Source: Streptomyces sp. GESEQ-4
GTDB lineage: Bacteria > Actinomycetota > Actinomycetes > Streptomycetales > Streptomycetaceae
NCBI RefSeq assembly: GCF_017948455.1
Contig: NZ_JAFFSU010000006.1
Coordinates: 186,001 to 250,000 of the forward strand
Reading direction: 5' to 3'
Length of the DNA: 64,000 nt
In this document: positions 1-8,121 of the stretch, piece by piece
Layout of the letters: every line of letters starts with the position of its first letter
Numbering within the stretch: the stretch's first letter is position 1
Program-made: the position numbers and the translations under genes
Notes under the pieces: generated by a model
The model's database searches: none
Seen by the model: the letters and a program-made list of their open reading frames with translations, nothing else
Told to the model about the DNA's origin: nothing

Positions 1-186
1 CTCGCCGACGCCACCCGCGGCACCTACCGCAAGGTCGTCGTCCGCGACGACCGCGTGGTCGGCGGCGTACTGGTCGGCGAACTCGGCACCGTGGGCGCCC
101 TCGCCCGCGCCTGGGAGGGAGCAGAGCCGCTTCCCGCCGACGGCGCCCCCCTGCTCCACCTGCTCACCAACGATGGAGGCTCCTGA
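1..186 (+). CDS. NAD(P)/FAD-dependent oxidoreductase, C-terminal end (partial)
   Basis: The reading frame is open from the first base and ends in TGA at 184-186, giving the last 61 residues of a protein that starts outside the window. The visible sequence (KVVVRDDRVVGGVLVGELG, then GALARAW) resembles the C-terminal part of pyridine nucleotide-disulfide oxidoreductases of the NirB/NasB type. It overlaps the next start codon by one base (TGATG), so it is probably the first gene of the nitrite reductase operon. It may supply the flavoprotein part of nitrite or nitrate reduction. The catalytic and FAD-binding parts are not visible, so the exact role is inferred. Confidence 0.75.
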   Translation, partial: LADATRGTYRKVVVRDDRVVGGVLVGELGTVGALARAWEGAEPLPADGAPLLHLLTNDGGS

Positions 187-2792
187 TGACCGCCACCCTG
201 GGGGCCACCCCCACGATCGTGCTCGTCGGCCATGGCATGGTCGGCCAGCGCTTCCTCGAAGCGCTGGCCGAGCGCGGCCTGACCGCCACGCACCGCGTGG
301 TCGTGCTGTGCGAGGAGCCGCGCCCCGCGTACGACCGCGTCGGCCTCACCTCGTACTTCTCGGGGAAGACGCCCGAGGACCTGTCGATGACAGACATGGA
401 GTTCATCGAGAAGCACTCGATCGAGCTGCGCGTCGGCGACCCGGCCGTCTCCGTGGACCGCGAGGCGAAGAAGGTCACGGCCAGGTCCGGTGAGGTCTTC
501 GAGTACGACACCCTCGTCCTCGCCACCGGCTCCTTCCCCTTCGTGCCGCCCGTCCCCAACAAGGACGCCACCGGCTGCTTCGTCTACCGCACGATCGAGG
601 ATCTGCTCGCGATCGAGGAGTACGCGAAGACGGCCACGACCGGCGCGGTCGTCGGCGGCGGTCTGCTCGGCCTGGAGGCGGCGGGCGCGCTGCAGGGCCT
701 CGGGCTCACCTCCCACATCGTGGAGTTCGCGCCCCGGCTGATGCCCGTCCAGGTGGACGACGGCGGCGGCGCGGCGCTGCTGCGCACGATCGAGGACATG
801 GGCCTGAGCGTCCACACGGGCGTCGGCACGCAGGAGATCGTGGTCGACGCGGACGGCGCCGTGACCGGCATGAAGCTGTCCGACGGCTCCGAACTCGCCA
901 CCGACCTGGTCGTGTTCAGCGCCGGTGTCCGCCCCCGCGACCAGCTGGCCCGCGACTGCGGTCTGACGGTCGGCGAGCGCGGCGGCATCACGGTCGACGA
1001 GCAGTGCCGTACGGTCTCCGACCCGCACGTCTTCGCGATCGGCGAGTGCGCGCTGGCGTCCGACGGCCGGGTCTACGGCCTGGTGGCGCCGGGCTACGAG
1101 CAGGCGGAGACGGCCGCCGCGACCATCGCGCGGGACGAGGCGGAGTTCACCGGCGCCGACCTCTCCACCAAGCTGAAGCTGCTCGGCGTGGACGTGGCGT
1201 CCTTCGGTGACGCGCACGGCTCCACCGACGACTGCCTCGACGTCGTCTACTCCGACTCCCGCGCGGGCCTGTACAAGAAGCTCGTCATCGGCCGCGACGG
1301 CACCCTGCTCGGCGGCATCCTGATCGGCGACGCGGACGCGTACGGCACCCTTCGCGCGCTGACCGGCTCGGTCCCGCCGATCGCACCCGAGTCGCTGGTC
1401 CTGCCGGCCGGCGCGAGCGGCGGCGCCCAGCTCGGCCCGTCCGCGCTGCCGGACGACGCGGTCATCTGTTCCTGCCACAACGTCTCCAAGGGCACGATCC
1501 GCGGCGCGGTCACCGACCACCAGTGCACGACCGTGCCCGAGGTGAAGAAGTGCACCAAGGCCGGTACGGGCTGCGGCAGTTGCGTCAAGGTGCTCGGCCA
1601 GCTGGTCACCGCGGAGCTGGAGGCCAGCGGTGTCGAGGTCGACAAGGGCCTGTGCGGCTGCTTCTCGCAGACCCGCGAGGAGTTGTACGAGATCGTCCTC
1701 GCCCTGCGCATCAACACCTACCAGGATCTGCTGGACCGTTACGGCCGCGAGGACGCCCGGGGCGGCGACGGCTGCGAGATCTGCAAGCCGGCGGTGGCGT
1801 CGATCATCGCCTCCCTCGCCCCGACGATCGGCGCGAGCGGCTACGTCCTCGACGGCGAGCAGGCGGCCCTCCAGGACAGCAACGACCACTTCCTCGCCAA
1901 CCTCCAGAAGAACGGCTCGTACTCGGTCGTCCCGCGCATCCCCGGCGGTGAGATCACCCCGGAGGGCCTGATCGTCATCGGCGAGATCGCCCGCGACTTC
2001 GGCCTCTACACGAAGATCACCGGCGGCCAGCGCATCGACATGTTCGGCGCACGGGTCGAGCAACTCCCGCTGATCTGGACGAGGTTGGTGGACGCCGGCT
2101 TCGAGTCCGGCCACGCCTACGGCAAGTCCCTGCGCACGGTGAAGTCCTGCGTCGGCCAGACCTGGTGCCGCTACGGCGTCCAGGACTCCGTCCGCATGGC
2201 GATCGACCTGGAGCTGCGCTACCGGGGGCTCAGGTCCCCCCACAAGCTGAAGTCCGCGGTCTCGGGGTGCGCCCGCGAGTGCGCGGAGGCCCAGTCGAAG
2301 GACTTCGGCGTGATCGCCACGTCCAACGGCTGGAACCTGTACGTCGCCGGCAACGGCGGCGCGACCCCGCGCCACGCGGACCTGCTCGCGCAGGATCTGA
2401 CCGACGCCGAGCTGATCAAACTGATCGACCGTTTCCTGATGTTCTACATCCGCACCGCCGACCGCCTGGAGCGCACGTCGACGTGGCTGGAGCGGATCCC
2501 GGGCGGCCTGGACCACGTACGCGATGTGGTCGTCGAGGACTCCCTCGGTATCTGCGAGGAGCTGGAGACGCTGATGGCCGCACACGTCGCCAACTACCGC
2601 GACGAGTGGTCCGACACCATCAACGACCCGGAGAAGCTCGCCCGGTTCGTGTCCTTCGTGAACGCGCCGGACACCCCCGACCCCGTCGTCGGCTTCGTCC
2701 CCGAGCGCGACCAGATCAAGCCCGACCTGCCGTTGCTGTCCATCGGCCTGCGCCCCGCCGATGACGTCCTGGAAGGAAGCGCCCAGCGATGA
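186..2792 (+). CDS. nirB: Assimilatory nitrite reductase [NAD(P)H], large subunit
   Basis: An 868-residue cytoplasmic enzyme that reduces nitrite to ammonium with NAD(P)H. In order: an N-terminal FAD/NAD domain (GHGMVG near residue 15, ATGSFPF near residue 117, then a second nucleotide fold), a BFD-like [2Fe-2S] domain with cysteines 428, 430, 456, 463 and 466, and a C-terminal siroheme/[4Fe-4S] sulfite/nitrite reductase module. The cluster cysteines of that module are visible as C655-x5-C661 and C695-x3-C699. Length and domain order match the family. ATG at 186 follows GGAGG at 174-178 and overlaps the upstream stop. The 3' end overlaps nirD by 4 bases (ATGA), so the two subunits are translationally coupled. 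Confidence 0.97.
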   Translation: MTATLGATPTIVLVGHGMVGQRFLEALAERGLTATHRVVVLCEEPRPAYDRVGLTSYFSGKTPEDLSMTDMEFIEKHSIELRVGDPAVSVDREAKKVTARSGEVFEYDTLVLATGSFPFVPPVPNKDATGCFVYRTIEDLLAIEEYAKTATTGAVVGGGLLGLEAAGALQGLGLTSHIVEFAPRLMPVQVDDGGGAALLRTIEDMGLSVHTGVGTQEIVVDADGAVTGMKLSDGSELATDLVVFSAGVRPRDQLARDCGLTVGERGGITVDEQCRTVSDPHVFAIGECALASDGRVYGLVAPGYEQAETAAATIARDEAEFTGADLSTKLKLLGVDVASFGDAHGSTDDCLDVVYSDSRAGLYKKLVIGRDGTLLGGILIGDADAYGTLRALTGSVPPIAPESLVLPAGASGGAQLGPSALPDDAVICSCHNVSKGTIRGAVTDHQCTTVPEVKKCTKAGTGCGSCVKVLGQLVTAELEASGVEVDKGLCGCFSQTREELYEIVLALRINTYQDLLDRYGREDARGGDGCEICKPAVASIIASLAPTIGASGYVLDGEQAALQDSNDHFLANLQKNGSYSVVPRIPGGEITPEGLIVIGEIARDFGLYTKITGGQRIDMFGARVEQLPLIWTRLVDAGFESGHAYGKSLRTVKSCVGQTWCRYGVQDSVRMAIDLELRYRGLRSPHKLKSAVSGCARECAEAQSKDFGVIATSNGWNLYVAGNGGATPRHADLLAQDLTDAELIKLIDRFLMFYIRTADRLERTSTWLERIPGGLDHVRDVVVEDSLGICEELETLMAAHVANYRDEWSDTINDPEKLARFVSFVNAPDTPDPVVGFVPERDQIKPDLPLLSIGLRPADDVLEGSAQR

Positions 2793-3166
2793 CCCTGGCC
2801 CCCGAGACGACCGATCTGTTGGTCCAACTCCGCCTCGACGACAGCTGGTTCACCGTCTGCGACCTGAACGTCCTGCTGCCGGGCCGCGGCGTGGCCGCCC
2901 TGCTGCCCGACGGCCGGCAGGCAGCCCTCTTCCGCGACCGGGCCGGCAACCTCTACGCCATCGACAACCGCGACCCGTTCGTCGGCGCGGCCGTCCTCTC
3001 CCGCGGCCTGATCGGCTCCCACCAGGGCCGCCCCTTCGTCGCCTCCCCGCTGCTGAAGCAGCGCTTCGACCTGGAGAGCGGGCAGTGCCTGGACGACGAC
3101 ACGGTGCGGATCACCGCGTACGAGGTGCGTACCGCTGACGTCGGCGCTCCTACGACCGACGGCTGA
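2789..3166 (+). CDS. nirD: Nitrite reductase [NAD(P)H], small subunit
   Basis: A 125-residue Rieske-fold subunit that pairs with NirB in nitrite reduction. The sequence shows the NirD pattern (VCDLNVLLPGRGVAALL, LYAIDNRDPF, FVASPLLKQRFDLESG). The Cys/His iron-sulfur ligands of true Rieske proteins are absent, which is normal for NirD. It starts inside the nirB stop codon (ATGA), so it is co-translated with nirB. An inverted-repeat terminator begins at its stop codon, so the operon probably ends here. Confidence 0.95.
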   Translation: MTLAPETTDLLVQLRLDDSWFTVCDLNVLLPGRGVAALLPDGRQAALFRDRAGNLYAIDNRDPFVGAAVLSRGLIGSHQGRPFVASPLLKQRFDLESGQCLDDDTVRITAYEVRTADVGAPTTDG

Positions 3167-3205
3167 GACGAAGGCCGACCGCACCGGCCGGCCTTCCGCG
3201 TCTCA
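3164..3205. terminator. Bidirectional rho-independent-type terminator between nirD and the Excalibur gene
   Basis: Left arm TGAGACG-AAGGCCG (from 3164) pairs with CGGCCTT-CCG-CGTCTCA (to 3205) across a GC-rich loop, with a small interior bulge. It sits between two convergent genes and overlaps both stop codons, so it can serve both. It has no U-tract, as is usual in Streptomyces. Confidence 0.7.
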
Positions 3206-3691
3206 CTCGCAGCCGACGCCGTCGCCGTCCCGGTCGAGGTGGCGGCCGTAACCGGGATCGCCGACCCGCACGGGCGCGGCACCGGCGGCGCGGGCCGCGT
3301 CGCAGTTGCCGTAGTAGACGCTGCCTGAGCCGCCGCCGTCACCGGATCCGGCGTCCGCGTCGGCGGCGGGCCGGGCCGTGACGGTGACGGTCTCAGTGAC
3401 CTCGACGGTCTTCGTCGCGGTCACGGTGGGCGCCGCTTCGGGCTCCGCCGTCTCCGTGGCGGTCGCGGTCGCCGTCGCCGTGACAGTGACGGTCGGCTGT
3501 GGCTTGGCGGACGTGGGCTGCGCCTGGTCCGTCGTCGTGCCCTGGCCGCTGTTGCCTATCCCGACGCCGATGAACAGCGCCACGGCGAGCGCCGGCAGGA
3601 CGTACCGCTTCCTGGCCCACTTGGGCGTGGGCGTGGGCCTGGAGGCCGGCGGCTGCGGCGGCCAGGGCGGTGTGGTGTACGCGTTGCTCAT
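3203..3691 (-). CDS. Excalibur calcium-binding domain membrane protein
   Basis: A 162-residue protein. The N-terminus is Pro-rich and cytoplasmic, followed by one membrane segment (about residues 30-46, VLPALAVALFIGVGIG). Then comes a long extracytoplasmic Thr/Val/Ala-rich stretch with repeated VTVTATATAT and VEVTETVTVTA motifs, and a C-terminal Excalibur domain ending HLDRDGDGVGCE. The DxDxDGxxCE signature is what defines Excalibur, a predicted extracellular calcium-binding module. The Thr-rich region is low complexity and probably a wall-spanning or glycosylated linker. The precise function is unknown. A second Excalibur protein lies at 14801. Confidence 0.85.
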   Translation of the reverse strand: MSNAYTTPPWPPQPPASRPTPTPKWARKRYVLPALAVALFIGVGIGNSGQGTTTDQAQPTSAKPQPTVTVTATATATATETAEPEAAPTVTATKTVEVTETVTVTARPAADADAGSGDGGGSGSVYYGNCDAARAAGAAPVRVGDPGYGRHLDRDGDGVGCE

Positions 3692-3797
3692 GCTTGCTCA
3701 TCCCCCCGAAGGTGTTACGTGAGGGGATGACCGTATTGCCGCGCTCTCGCTTGTGAAGGTTAAGTGACCATCTTGTGATGCATCGGTGGTCGACTGC

Positions 3798-4724
3798 TCA
3801 GGCCTTCAACCCTTCGTACGTCACCCTGGTCAACCGCTCCGACGCCTCCCAAAGGCGTTCCCCCGCCCGGTTGTTGAGCGTCCAGGGGGCGCGCCAGGCC
3901 CGGCCCGGTGCGCCTCGCCAGCCCGCGAGTGACGGGCCGGTGAAGGAGTCGGGGGTCGCGTCGGGGGCGGTGGCGGCGTAGAGGGTGGGCAGGGCGCCGG
4001 TGGTGGCGGGCTGGGCGAAGATGCGGTTGCCGAGGAGCATGAACCGTTCGCTGAGCTTGCTGCCCGCCATTCGGGGGCCTGCGGTCTGGAGGTTGGTCTC
4101 GGCGTAACCGGGGTGCGCGGCGGCGGCCAGGAGGTCCGCGCCGGCGGCCGCCGCCCTGCGGGCCAGCTCGTGTGTGAAGAGCAGGTTGGCCGTCTTGGAT
4201 CGGGCGTAGGCGATCCAACGGCTGTAGCGGCGCTCGCTGTTGAGGTCGTCGATGTCGATGTTGGACAGGGCGTGCATGGCGCTGGAGACGGTCACCACGC
4301 GCGCCCCGGGCGTGCCGAGCAGCACCGGCAGCAGCCGTCCCGTGAGCGCGAAGTGGCCCAGGTGATTGACCCCGAACTGCGTCTCGAAGCCGTCCGCCGT
4401 CGTCCCGTACGGCAGGGCCATCACCCCGGCGTTGTTGATCAGCAGATCGAGACGGTCGTACGGATACCAGGCCGCGAAATCCCGTACGGACCCCAGGTCC
4501 GCCAGGTCCAGCCGGCCGCACTCCACGTCCGAGCCCGGCGCTTCGGTGACCAGCCGGTCGCCGGCCTCGGTGCCGCGGGCCTCGCTGCGGCAGGCGAGCA
4601 CCACACGGGCGCCCTTGCGGGCCAGCTCCCGCGCGGTGACGTAGCCGAGGCCGCTGTTGGCGCCGGTGACGACGGCGACGCGGCCGTGCTGATCGGGAAT
4701 CTCCATCGTGTTCCAGCCGGCCAT
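3798..4724 (-). CDS. SDR family NAD(P)-dependent oxidoreductase
   Basis: A 308-residue classical/extended short-chain dehydrogenase. TGANSGLG (residues 20-27) is the nucleotide-binding motif, NNAG the structural motif, VSSAM carries the catalytic Ser, and YARSK is the YxxxK active site. It resembles the retinol dehydrogenase/WW-domain-oxidoreductase-like SDRs common in Streptomyces. The start at 4724 (MAGWNTMEI) is preferred because GGAGGGAG lies 8 bases upstream; a second ATG at 4706 is possible. The substrate cannot be deduced. The reading frame stays open far upstream through the SulP gene, which is only GC bias. Confidence 0.9.
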   Translation of the reverse strand: MAGWNTMEIPDQHGRVAVVTGANSGLGYVTARELARKGARVVLACRSEARGTEAGDRLVTEAPGSDVECGRLDLADLGSVRDFAAWYPYDRLDLLINNAGVMALPYGTTADGFETQFGVNHLGHFALTGRLLPVLLGTPGARVVTVSSAMHALSNIDIDDLNSERRYSRWIAYARSKTANLLFTHELARRAAAAGADLLAAAAHPGYAETNLQTAGPRMAGSKLSERFMLLGNRIFAQPATTGALPTLYAATAPDATPDSFTGPSLAGWRGAPGRAWRAPWTLNNRAGERLWEASERLTRVTYEGLKA

Positions 4725-4753
4725 GGCCGAGCTCCCTCCGCTGACGGCTGGAT

Positions 4754-6514
4754 TCAGCGTACGAGCGGTGGGCGGCCGGCGTAATCGGCCGGAAGGGGGC
4801 GTGTGTCCAGGTAGAACCATTCGGCTCCGGGGCCCGGGGCGGGCAGCGCGGCCGTGTCGGCGTCGGCGGGGGCGGGTTCGGTGGGGGTGGGAGCGGGGTC
4901 TGCCCCTCTCACCGGGCCCGGCATCAGCAGTTCCACCCGTGTGCCCGTCCCCCGCTGCTGGGCCGTGAACTCCTCGATCTGGTTGCGGCAGGCGTGGTCC
5001 AGATGGGTCACGCCGGTCAGATCGAGGCGGATCCTCGGCTTGCCCGACGCGGCGGCCGCCTCCAGCGCCTCGATGACCTGCGGCAGCCGCAGGAAGGTGG
5101 CGTTGCCGACCATGACGACCTTGGCGGTGTCCTCCTCGGTGTGCTGCCGGATCACCGTCTGCGACATGCGCAGCGCGGCCAGCACGATCCCGGCGCCGAG
5201 TCCGACGATCACGCCTTCGAGCAGCGCGGTCGCCACGATCACCAGCGTGGTCACCGTCATCACCACGAACTCGCCCCGGTCCTGCCGCCACATCTTCGGG
5301 AACTCCTCGGGCGCGAACAGCTTCCAGCCGCTGTGCACGAGGACCCCCGCGAGCACCGAGACCGGGATCAGGGCGAGGACCTGCGGCAGCAGCAGCGCGA
5401 ACGCGAGCAGCCACAGGCCGTGCAGCGTGCGGGAGAGCCGGGTCTTCGCGCCGGCCTGGACGTTCGCCGAGCTGCGGGCGACGACCGCGGTGATCGGGAG
5501 CGCGCCCAGCAGCCCGGCGAGGGTGTTGCCGGCGCCCTGCGCCATGAGCTCCGTGTTGTAGCGGGTGCGCGGGCCGGTGTGCATCCGGTCCACGGCCGCC
5601 GCGGTGAACAGGCTCTCCGCGGAGGCGATGACCGTGAAGGTGAGGACGGACGTGATGATCGCCGCGTCGGCGAGGCCCGCGAACTGCCCGGCGCCCGGCG
5701 GCTGTATGGAGTCCAGCAGACTGCCGACCTGGAGGGTCTTCACCTCCACGCCGGGCAGTGCGGCGACCGCGATGCCGATGCCCACGGCGATCAGGGCGGC
5801 GGGGATCTTCCGCAGCGGCCCCGGCACCTTCTTCCACACGAAGCTGAGCACGATGGTGACGACCCCGAGCAGCGCGGCGATCATCGCCTGCCGGTCCGTC
5901 AGGATGTCGCCGAGCAGCCCCGGGATGCCGGCCATGTTCTCGATCGGGGTGCCGGGGGCCTTGGCGTCGGCCATCGGATAGGCCTGGCTGAACATCAGCG
6001 GCAGTCCGATGCCGGCCAGCATGCCCTGGATGACGGCGAGGGAGATCGCCTGGAACAACCGGCCGAGGCGTACCAGGCCGAGGATGATCTGCAGCAGCCC
6101 CGAGCACAGGACGATCACACCGAGCATGACCACGCCGTGCTCCGCGACGGTCTCCGCGACCAGTGCGGCGAGGCCTGCGGCGGGCCCGCTGACCTGGAGC
6201 GTGCTGCCTCGGAACGCGCCCACCACGAGGCCTCCGATGACGCCGGAGATGATGCCTAGCTCGGGCGGGACGCCGGATGCGACGGCCACGCCGATGCACA
6301 GGGGGAGGGCGACGAGGAAGACAACGAGGGAGGCGGTGATCTCGGTGCTGAGCGGTCCGCTGGGATTGCCCTTCGGGGTCGTCGGTCGGCTGCTGCGCCG
6401 TTGTGGCTGGTCGCGCCCACGCGGCGGTAGCCGCACATCGATTGCAGCCCCGCGCCCCTTTGGGGCGCTGCCTCGCACCGTTGGTTTTCGGCCCCGCGCA
6501 TGCGCCCCGCTCAT
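4754..6514 (-). CDS. SulP/SLC26 family anion transporter with C-terminal STAS domain
   Basis: A 586-residue membrane transporter. After a basic, low-complexity N-terminus (residues 1-55), the SulP core begins at about residue 58 (TEITASLVVFLVALPLCIGVA) with roughly 10-14 hydrophobic segments. It ends in a STAS domain (about residues 440-540, RIRLDLTGVTHLDHACRNQI). It is translationally coupled to the upstream beta-carbonic anhydrase (ATGA at 6511-6514). That pairing is common and suggests bicarbonate uptake coupled to CO2/HCO3- interconversion, although SulP proteins also move sulfate. Residues 15-38 are encoded by a copy of a dispersed palindromic repeat, which explains the odd basic N-terminus. 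Confidence 0.92.
   Translation of the reverse strand: MSGAHARGRKPTVRGSAPKGRGAAIDVRLPPRGRDQPQRRSSRPTTPKGNPSGPLSTEITASLVVFLVALPLCIGVAVASGVPPELGIISGVIGGLVVGAFRGSTLQVSGPAAGLAALVAETVAEHGVVMLGVIVLCSGLLQIILGLVRLGRLFQAISLAVIQGMLAGIGLPLMFSQAYPMADAKAPGTPIENMAGIPGLLGDILTDRQAMIAALLGVVTIVLSFVWKKVPGPLRKIPAALIAVGIGIAVAALPGVEVKTLQVGSLLDSIQPPGAGQFAGLADAAIITSVLTFTVIASAESLFTAAAVDRMHTGPRTRYNTELMAQGAGNTLAGLLGALPITAVVARSSANVQAGAKTRLSRTLHGLWLLAFALLLPQVLALIPVSVLAGVLVHSGWKLFAPEEFPKMWRQDRGEFVVMTVTTLVIVATALLEGVIVGLGAGIVLAALRMSQTVIRQHTEEDTAKVVMVGNATFLRLPQVIEALEAAAASGKPRIRLDLTGVTHLDHACRNQIEEFTAQQRGTGTRVELLMPGPVRGADPAPTPTEPAPADADTAALPAPGPGAEWFYLDTRPLPADYAGRPPLVR
6403..6470. repeat. Dispersed palindromic repeat copy A, inside the SulP gene
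   Basis: Contains GGCTGGTCGCGC and the 3' palindrome GCCCCGCGCCCCTTTGGGGCGC typical of the family described at 23679, 25621, 28687, 34167 and 63246. The part between them is diverged. This copy lies within the 5' coding part of the SulP gene, encoding residues of about 15-38 in frame. Confidence 0.7.
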
Positions 6515-7116
6515 CCGGCGTGCACCCGGAAGCGGCCGTCGTCGTCCAGTTCGGCCACCCGGCCGGTGTGGACCTCGTAGTACCAGCCGTGCAGCCGCAG
6601 CCGGCCCGCGTCGAGCCGCTGCCGCACCACCGGGTAACTCCGCAGCGCGGCCAGCTGGTTGACGACGTTGCGCTGAACCACCTCCGGCAGCGACGGATCG
6701 TCGGACGGGCCGGCCAGCACCGATGCCAGCTCGGGGCGGGCCGTGCGGAGCCAGGCGTCCACGCCCGGCAGCGCGGTCAGGTCCTCGCCGGACATGAGCG
6801 CACCCATCGCCCCGCAGTGTGAGTGACCGCACACCACGATGTCCTGAACTCCGAGCACCTCCAGCGCGTATTCGACGGTGGCGGCCTCGCCACCGGCGCC
6901 GTGCTGCCCGTACGACGGCACGATATTGCCCGCGTTGCGCAACTCGAATATCTCTCCGGGGCGGGCTCCGGTGATGAGCGCCGGTATGACCCGGGAGTCC
7001 GAGCAGGTAATGAAGAGGACCTCGGGATTTTGCCCCTCGGCCAGTTTCCGGTATTCGCCGCTCTCGAAATCCACGTGTCGTTTGAACGAGCGGGCGCGGT
7101 CCAGCAACGCCTTCAA
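6511..7116 (-). CDS. Beta-class carbonic anhydrase
   Basis: A 201-residue zinc enzyme that interconverts CO2 and bicarbonate. Zinc ligands and catalytic dyad are visible: CSDSR (Cys, Asp/Arg dyad) and HSHCG (His-x2-Cys). The frame is open far upstream, but the best start is TTG at 7116 (LKALLDRARSF...), where GAGGAGG lies 5-12 bases upstream and where homology begins. The upstream in-frame residues look non-coding. The stop codon overlaps the SulP start (ATGA), so the two form a coupled bicarbonate module. Confidence 0.92.
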   Translation of the reverse strand: MKALLDRARSFKRHVDFESGEYRKLAEGQNPEVLFITCSDSRVIPALITGARPGEIFELRNAGNIVPSYGQHGAGGEAATVEYALEVLGVQDIVVCGHSHCGAMGALMSGEDLTALPGVDAWLRTARPELASVLAGPSDDPSLPEVVQRNVVNQLAALRSYPVVRQRLDAGRLRLHGWYYEVHTGRVAELDDDGRFRVHAG

Positions 7117-7422
7117 CGGTGCCTCCTCGACTGGGAGTTCGGTCAGTGCACGACACCGTAGAGGGGCGATGGACAGAGGAAGGTTAAGCCAACACCAGAG
7201 CGCGGCCAGCAGCCGGACATTCTTTGTCACGGAGCCGGTGACACACGCGGAAATAGCAGCGGACAAACGCTTTCTGAGCGGCTGGTCACACTGTGCCGCA
7301 TTCGCTCGACGCACGGTTGGCATCCCTCGTAACGTGTCAACTCCACGACACACCGAACGCATTGTCGTGATGTTGATACGCATTGTCGTGTTGTTGTCCG
7401 GATTCACGGAGAGACGGGACCT
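7117..7422. promoter_or_regulatory. Divergent promoter region with repeated TGTCGTG elements
   Basis: A 306-bp divergent gap between the carbonic anhydrase and the response regulator. TGTCGTG occurs at 7363-7369 and 7384-7390, within a longer direct repeat CGCATTGTCGTG at 7358-7369 and 7379-7390. Its inverse CACGACA is at 7344-7350. Spacing of 20-21 bp puts the sites on one face of the helix, as expected for an OmpR/PhoB-type regulator. The downstream response regulator start has GGAGAG at about 7409. No gene seen. Confidence 0.55.
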
Positions 7423-8121
7423 ATGGGCCTACACGTGTTGCTCATCGAGGACGACGAGACGATCGCCGAGCCGCTCGCCGAGGGGCTCGGGCACTTCGGG
7501 CTGACGGTCGATCGCGTCGCCACCGGCACCGAGGGTCTGAGAGGTCCGTACGGCGATGTGGTCCTGCTCGATCTGGGGCTGCCGGACATGGACGGCATCG
7601 ACGTCTGCCGGGGCATCCGGCAGACCTCCGACGTCCCCATCGTCATCCTCAGCGCGCGCGGCGAGGAGGCCGACCGCGTGCTGGGCCTGGAGCTGGGCGC
7701 CGACGACTATCTCGCGAAGCCGTTCAGCGTACGGGAGTTGGTGGCGCGGGTGCGGGCGGTGACCCGGCGGACGCAGCGCACGCAGGAGCCCGCGGAGTCC
7801 GCGCCGGAACCGGCGTACGAGCCCGGGCCCCTCGTGGTGGACCGCCGTACCCGCCAGGTCTGGGTCGGTGAGGTGCAGATCCCCCTGACTCCCAAGGAGT
7901 TCGAGTTGCTGGCGCTGCTCACCGAGGACCCGGGCGCCGTCTACTCCCGGCAGCAGATCCTCGACCGGGTGTGGGACCCGCACTACGAGGGCCCGACCAA
8001 GACCCTGGATGTCCATGTCGCCGCGTTGCGCCGGAAGTTGGGGCACCCCGCGTGGATCCAGACCCTGCGCGGGATCGGCTTCCGGCTGGCGGTGCAGTCC
8101 GGGCCGAACGAGCCGACATGA
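7423..8121 (+). CDS. OmpR/PhoB-family response regulator
   Basis: A 232-residue DNA-binding response regulator. Receiver domain residues 1-115: acidic pocket IEDDE near residue 8, phospho-acceptor D50 in LLDLGLPDMDG, and KPF near residue 101. A winged-helix trans_reg_C domain follows (about residues 130-225, LTPKEFELLALL and VDVHVAALRRKLG-type recognition helix region). ATG at 7423 follows GGAGAGACGGG. The gene overlaps the kinase start by 4 bases (ATGA). The cognate signal is not evident; repeated TGTCGTG sites upstream suggest autoregulation. Confidence 0.95.
   Translation: MGLHVLLIEDDETIAEPLAEGLGHFGLTVDRVATGTEGLRGPYGDVVLLDLGLPDMDGIDVCRGIRQTSDVPIVILSARGEEADRVLGLELGADDYLAKPFSVRELVARVRAVTRRTQRTQEPAESAPEPAYEPGPLVVDRRTRQVWVGEVQIPLTPKEFELLALLTEDPGAVYSRQQILDRVWDPHYEGPTKTLDVHVAALRRKLGHPAWIQTLRGIGFRLAVQSGPNEPT

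Noticed and set aside
24..2585. 853-codon open frame antisense to nirB
   Set aside because: Arg/Ala/Gly/Asp-rich translation without any domain, antisense to a well-supported enzyme gene; a GC-bias shadow. The same applies to the long frames opposite ppdK (15802-18603), znu genes (37448-39301) and the KS genes.
3798..6299. Single 833-codon frame covering the SDR gene and part of the SulP gene
   Set aside because: Only the 308 codons from 4724 have family motifs and a ribosome-binding site; the upstream part is out of frame with SulP and lacks coding character.
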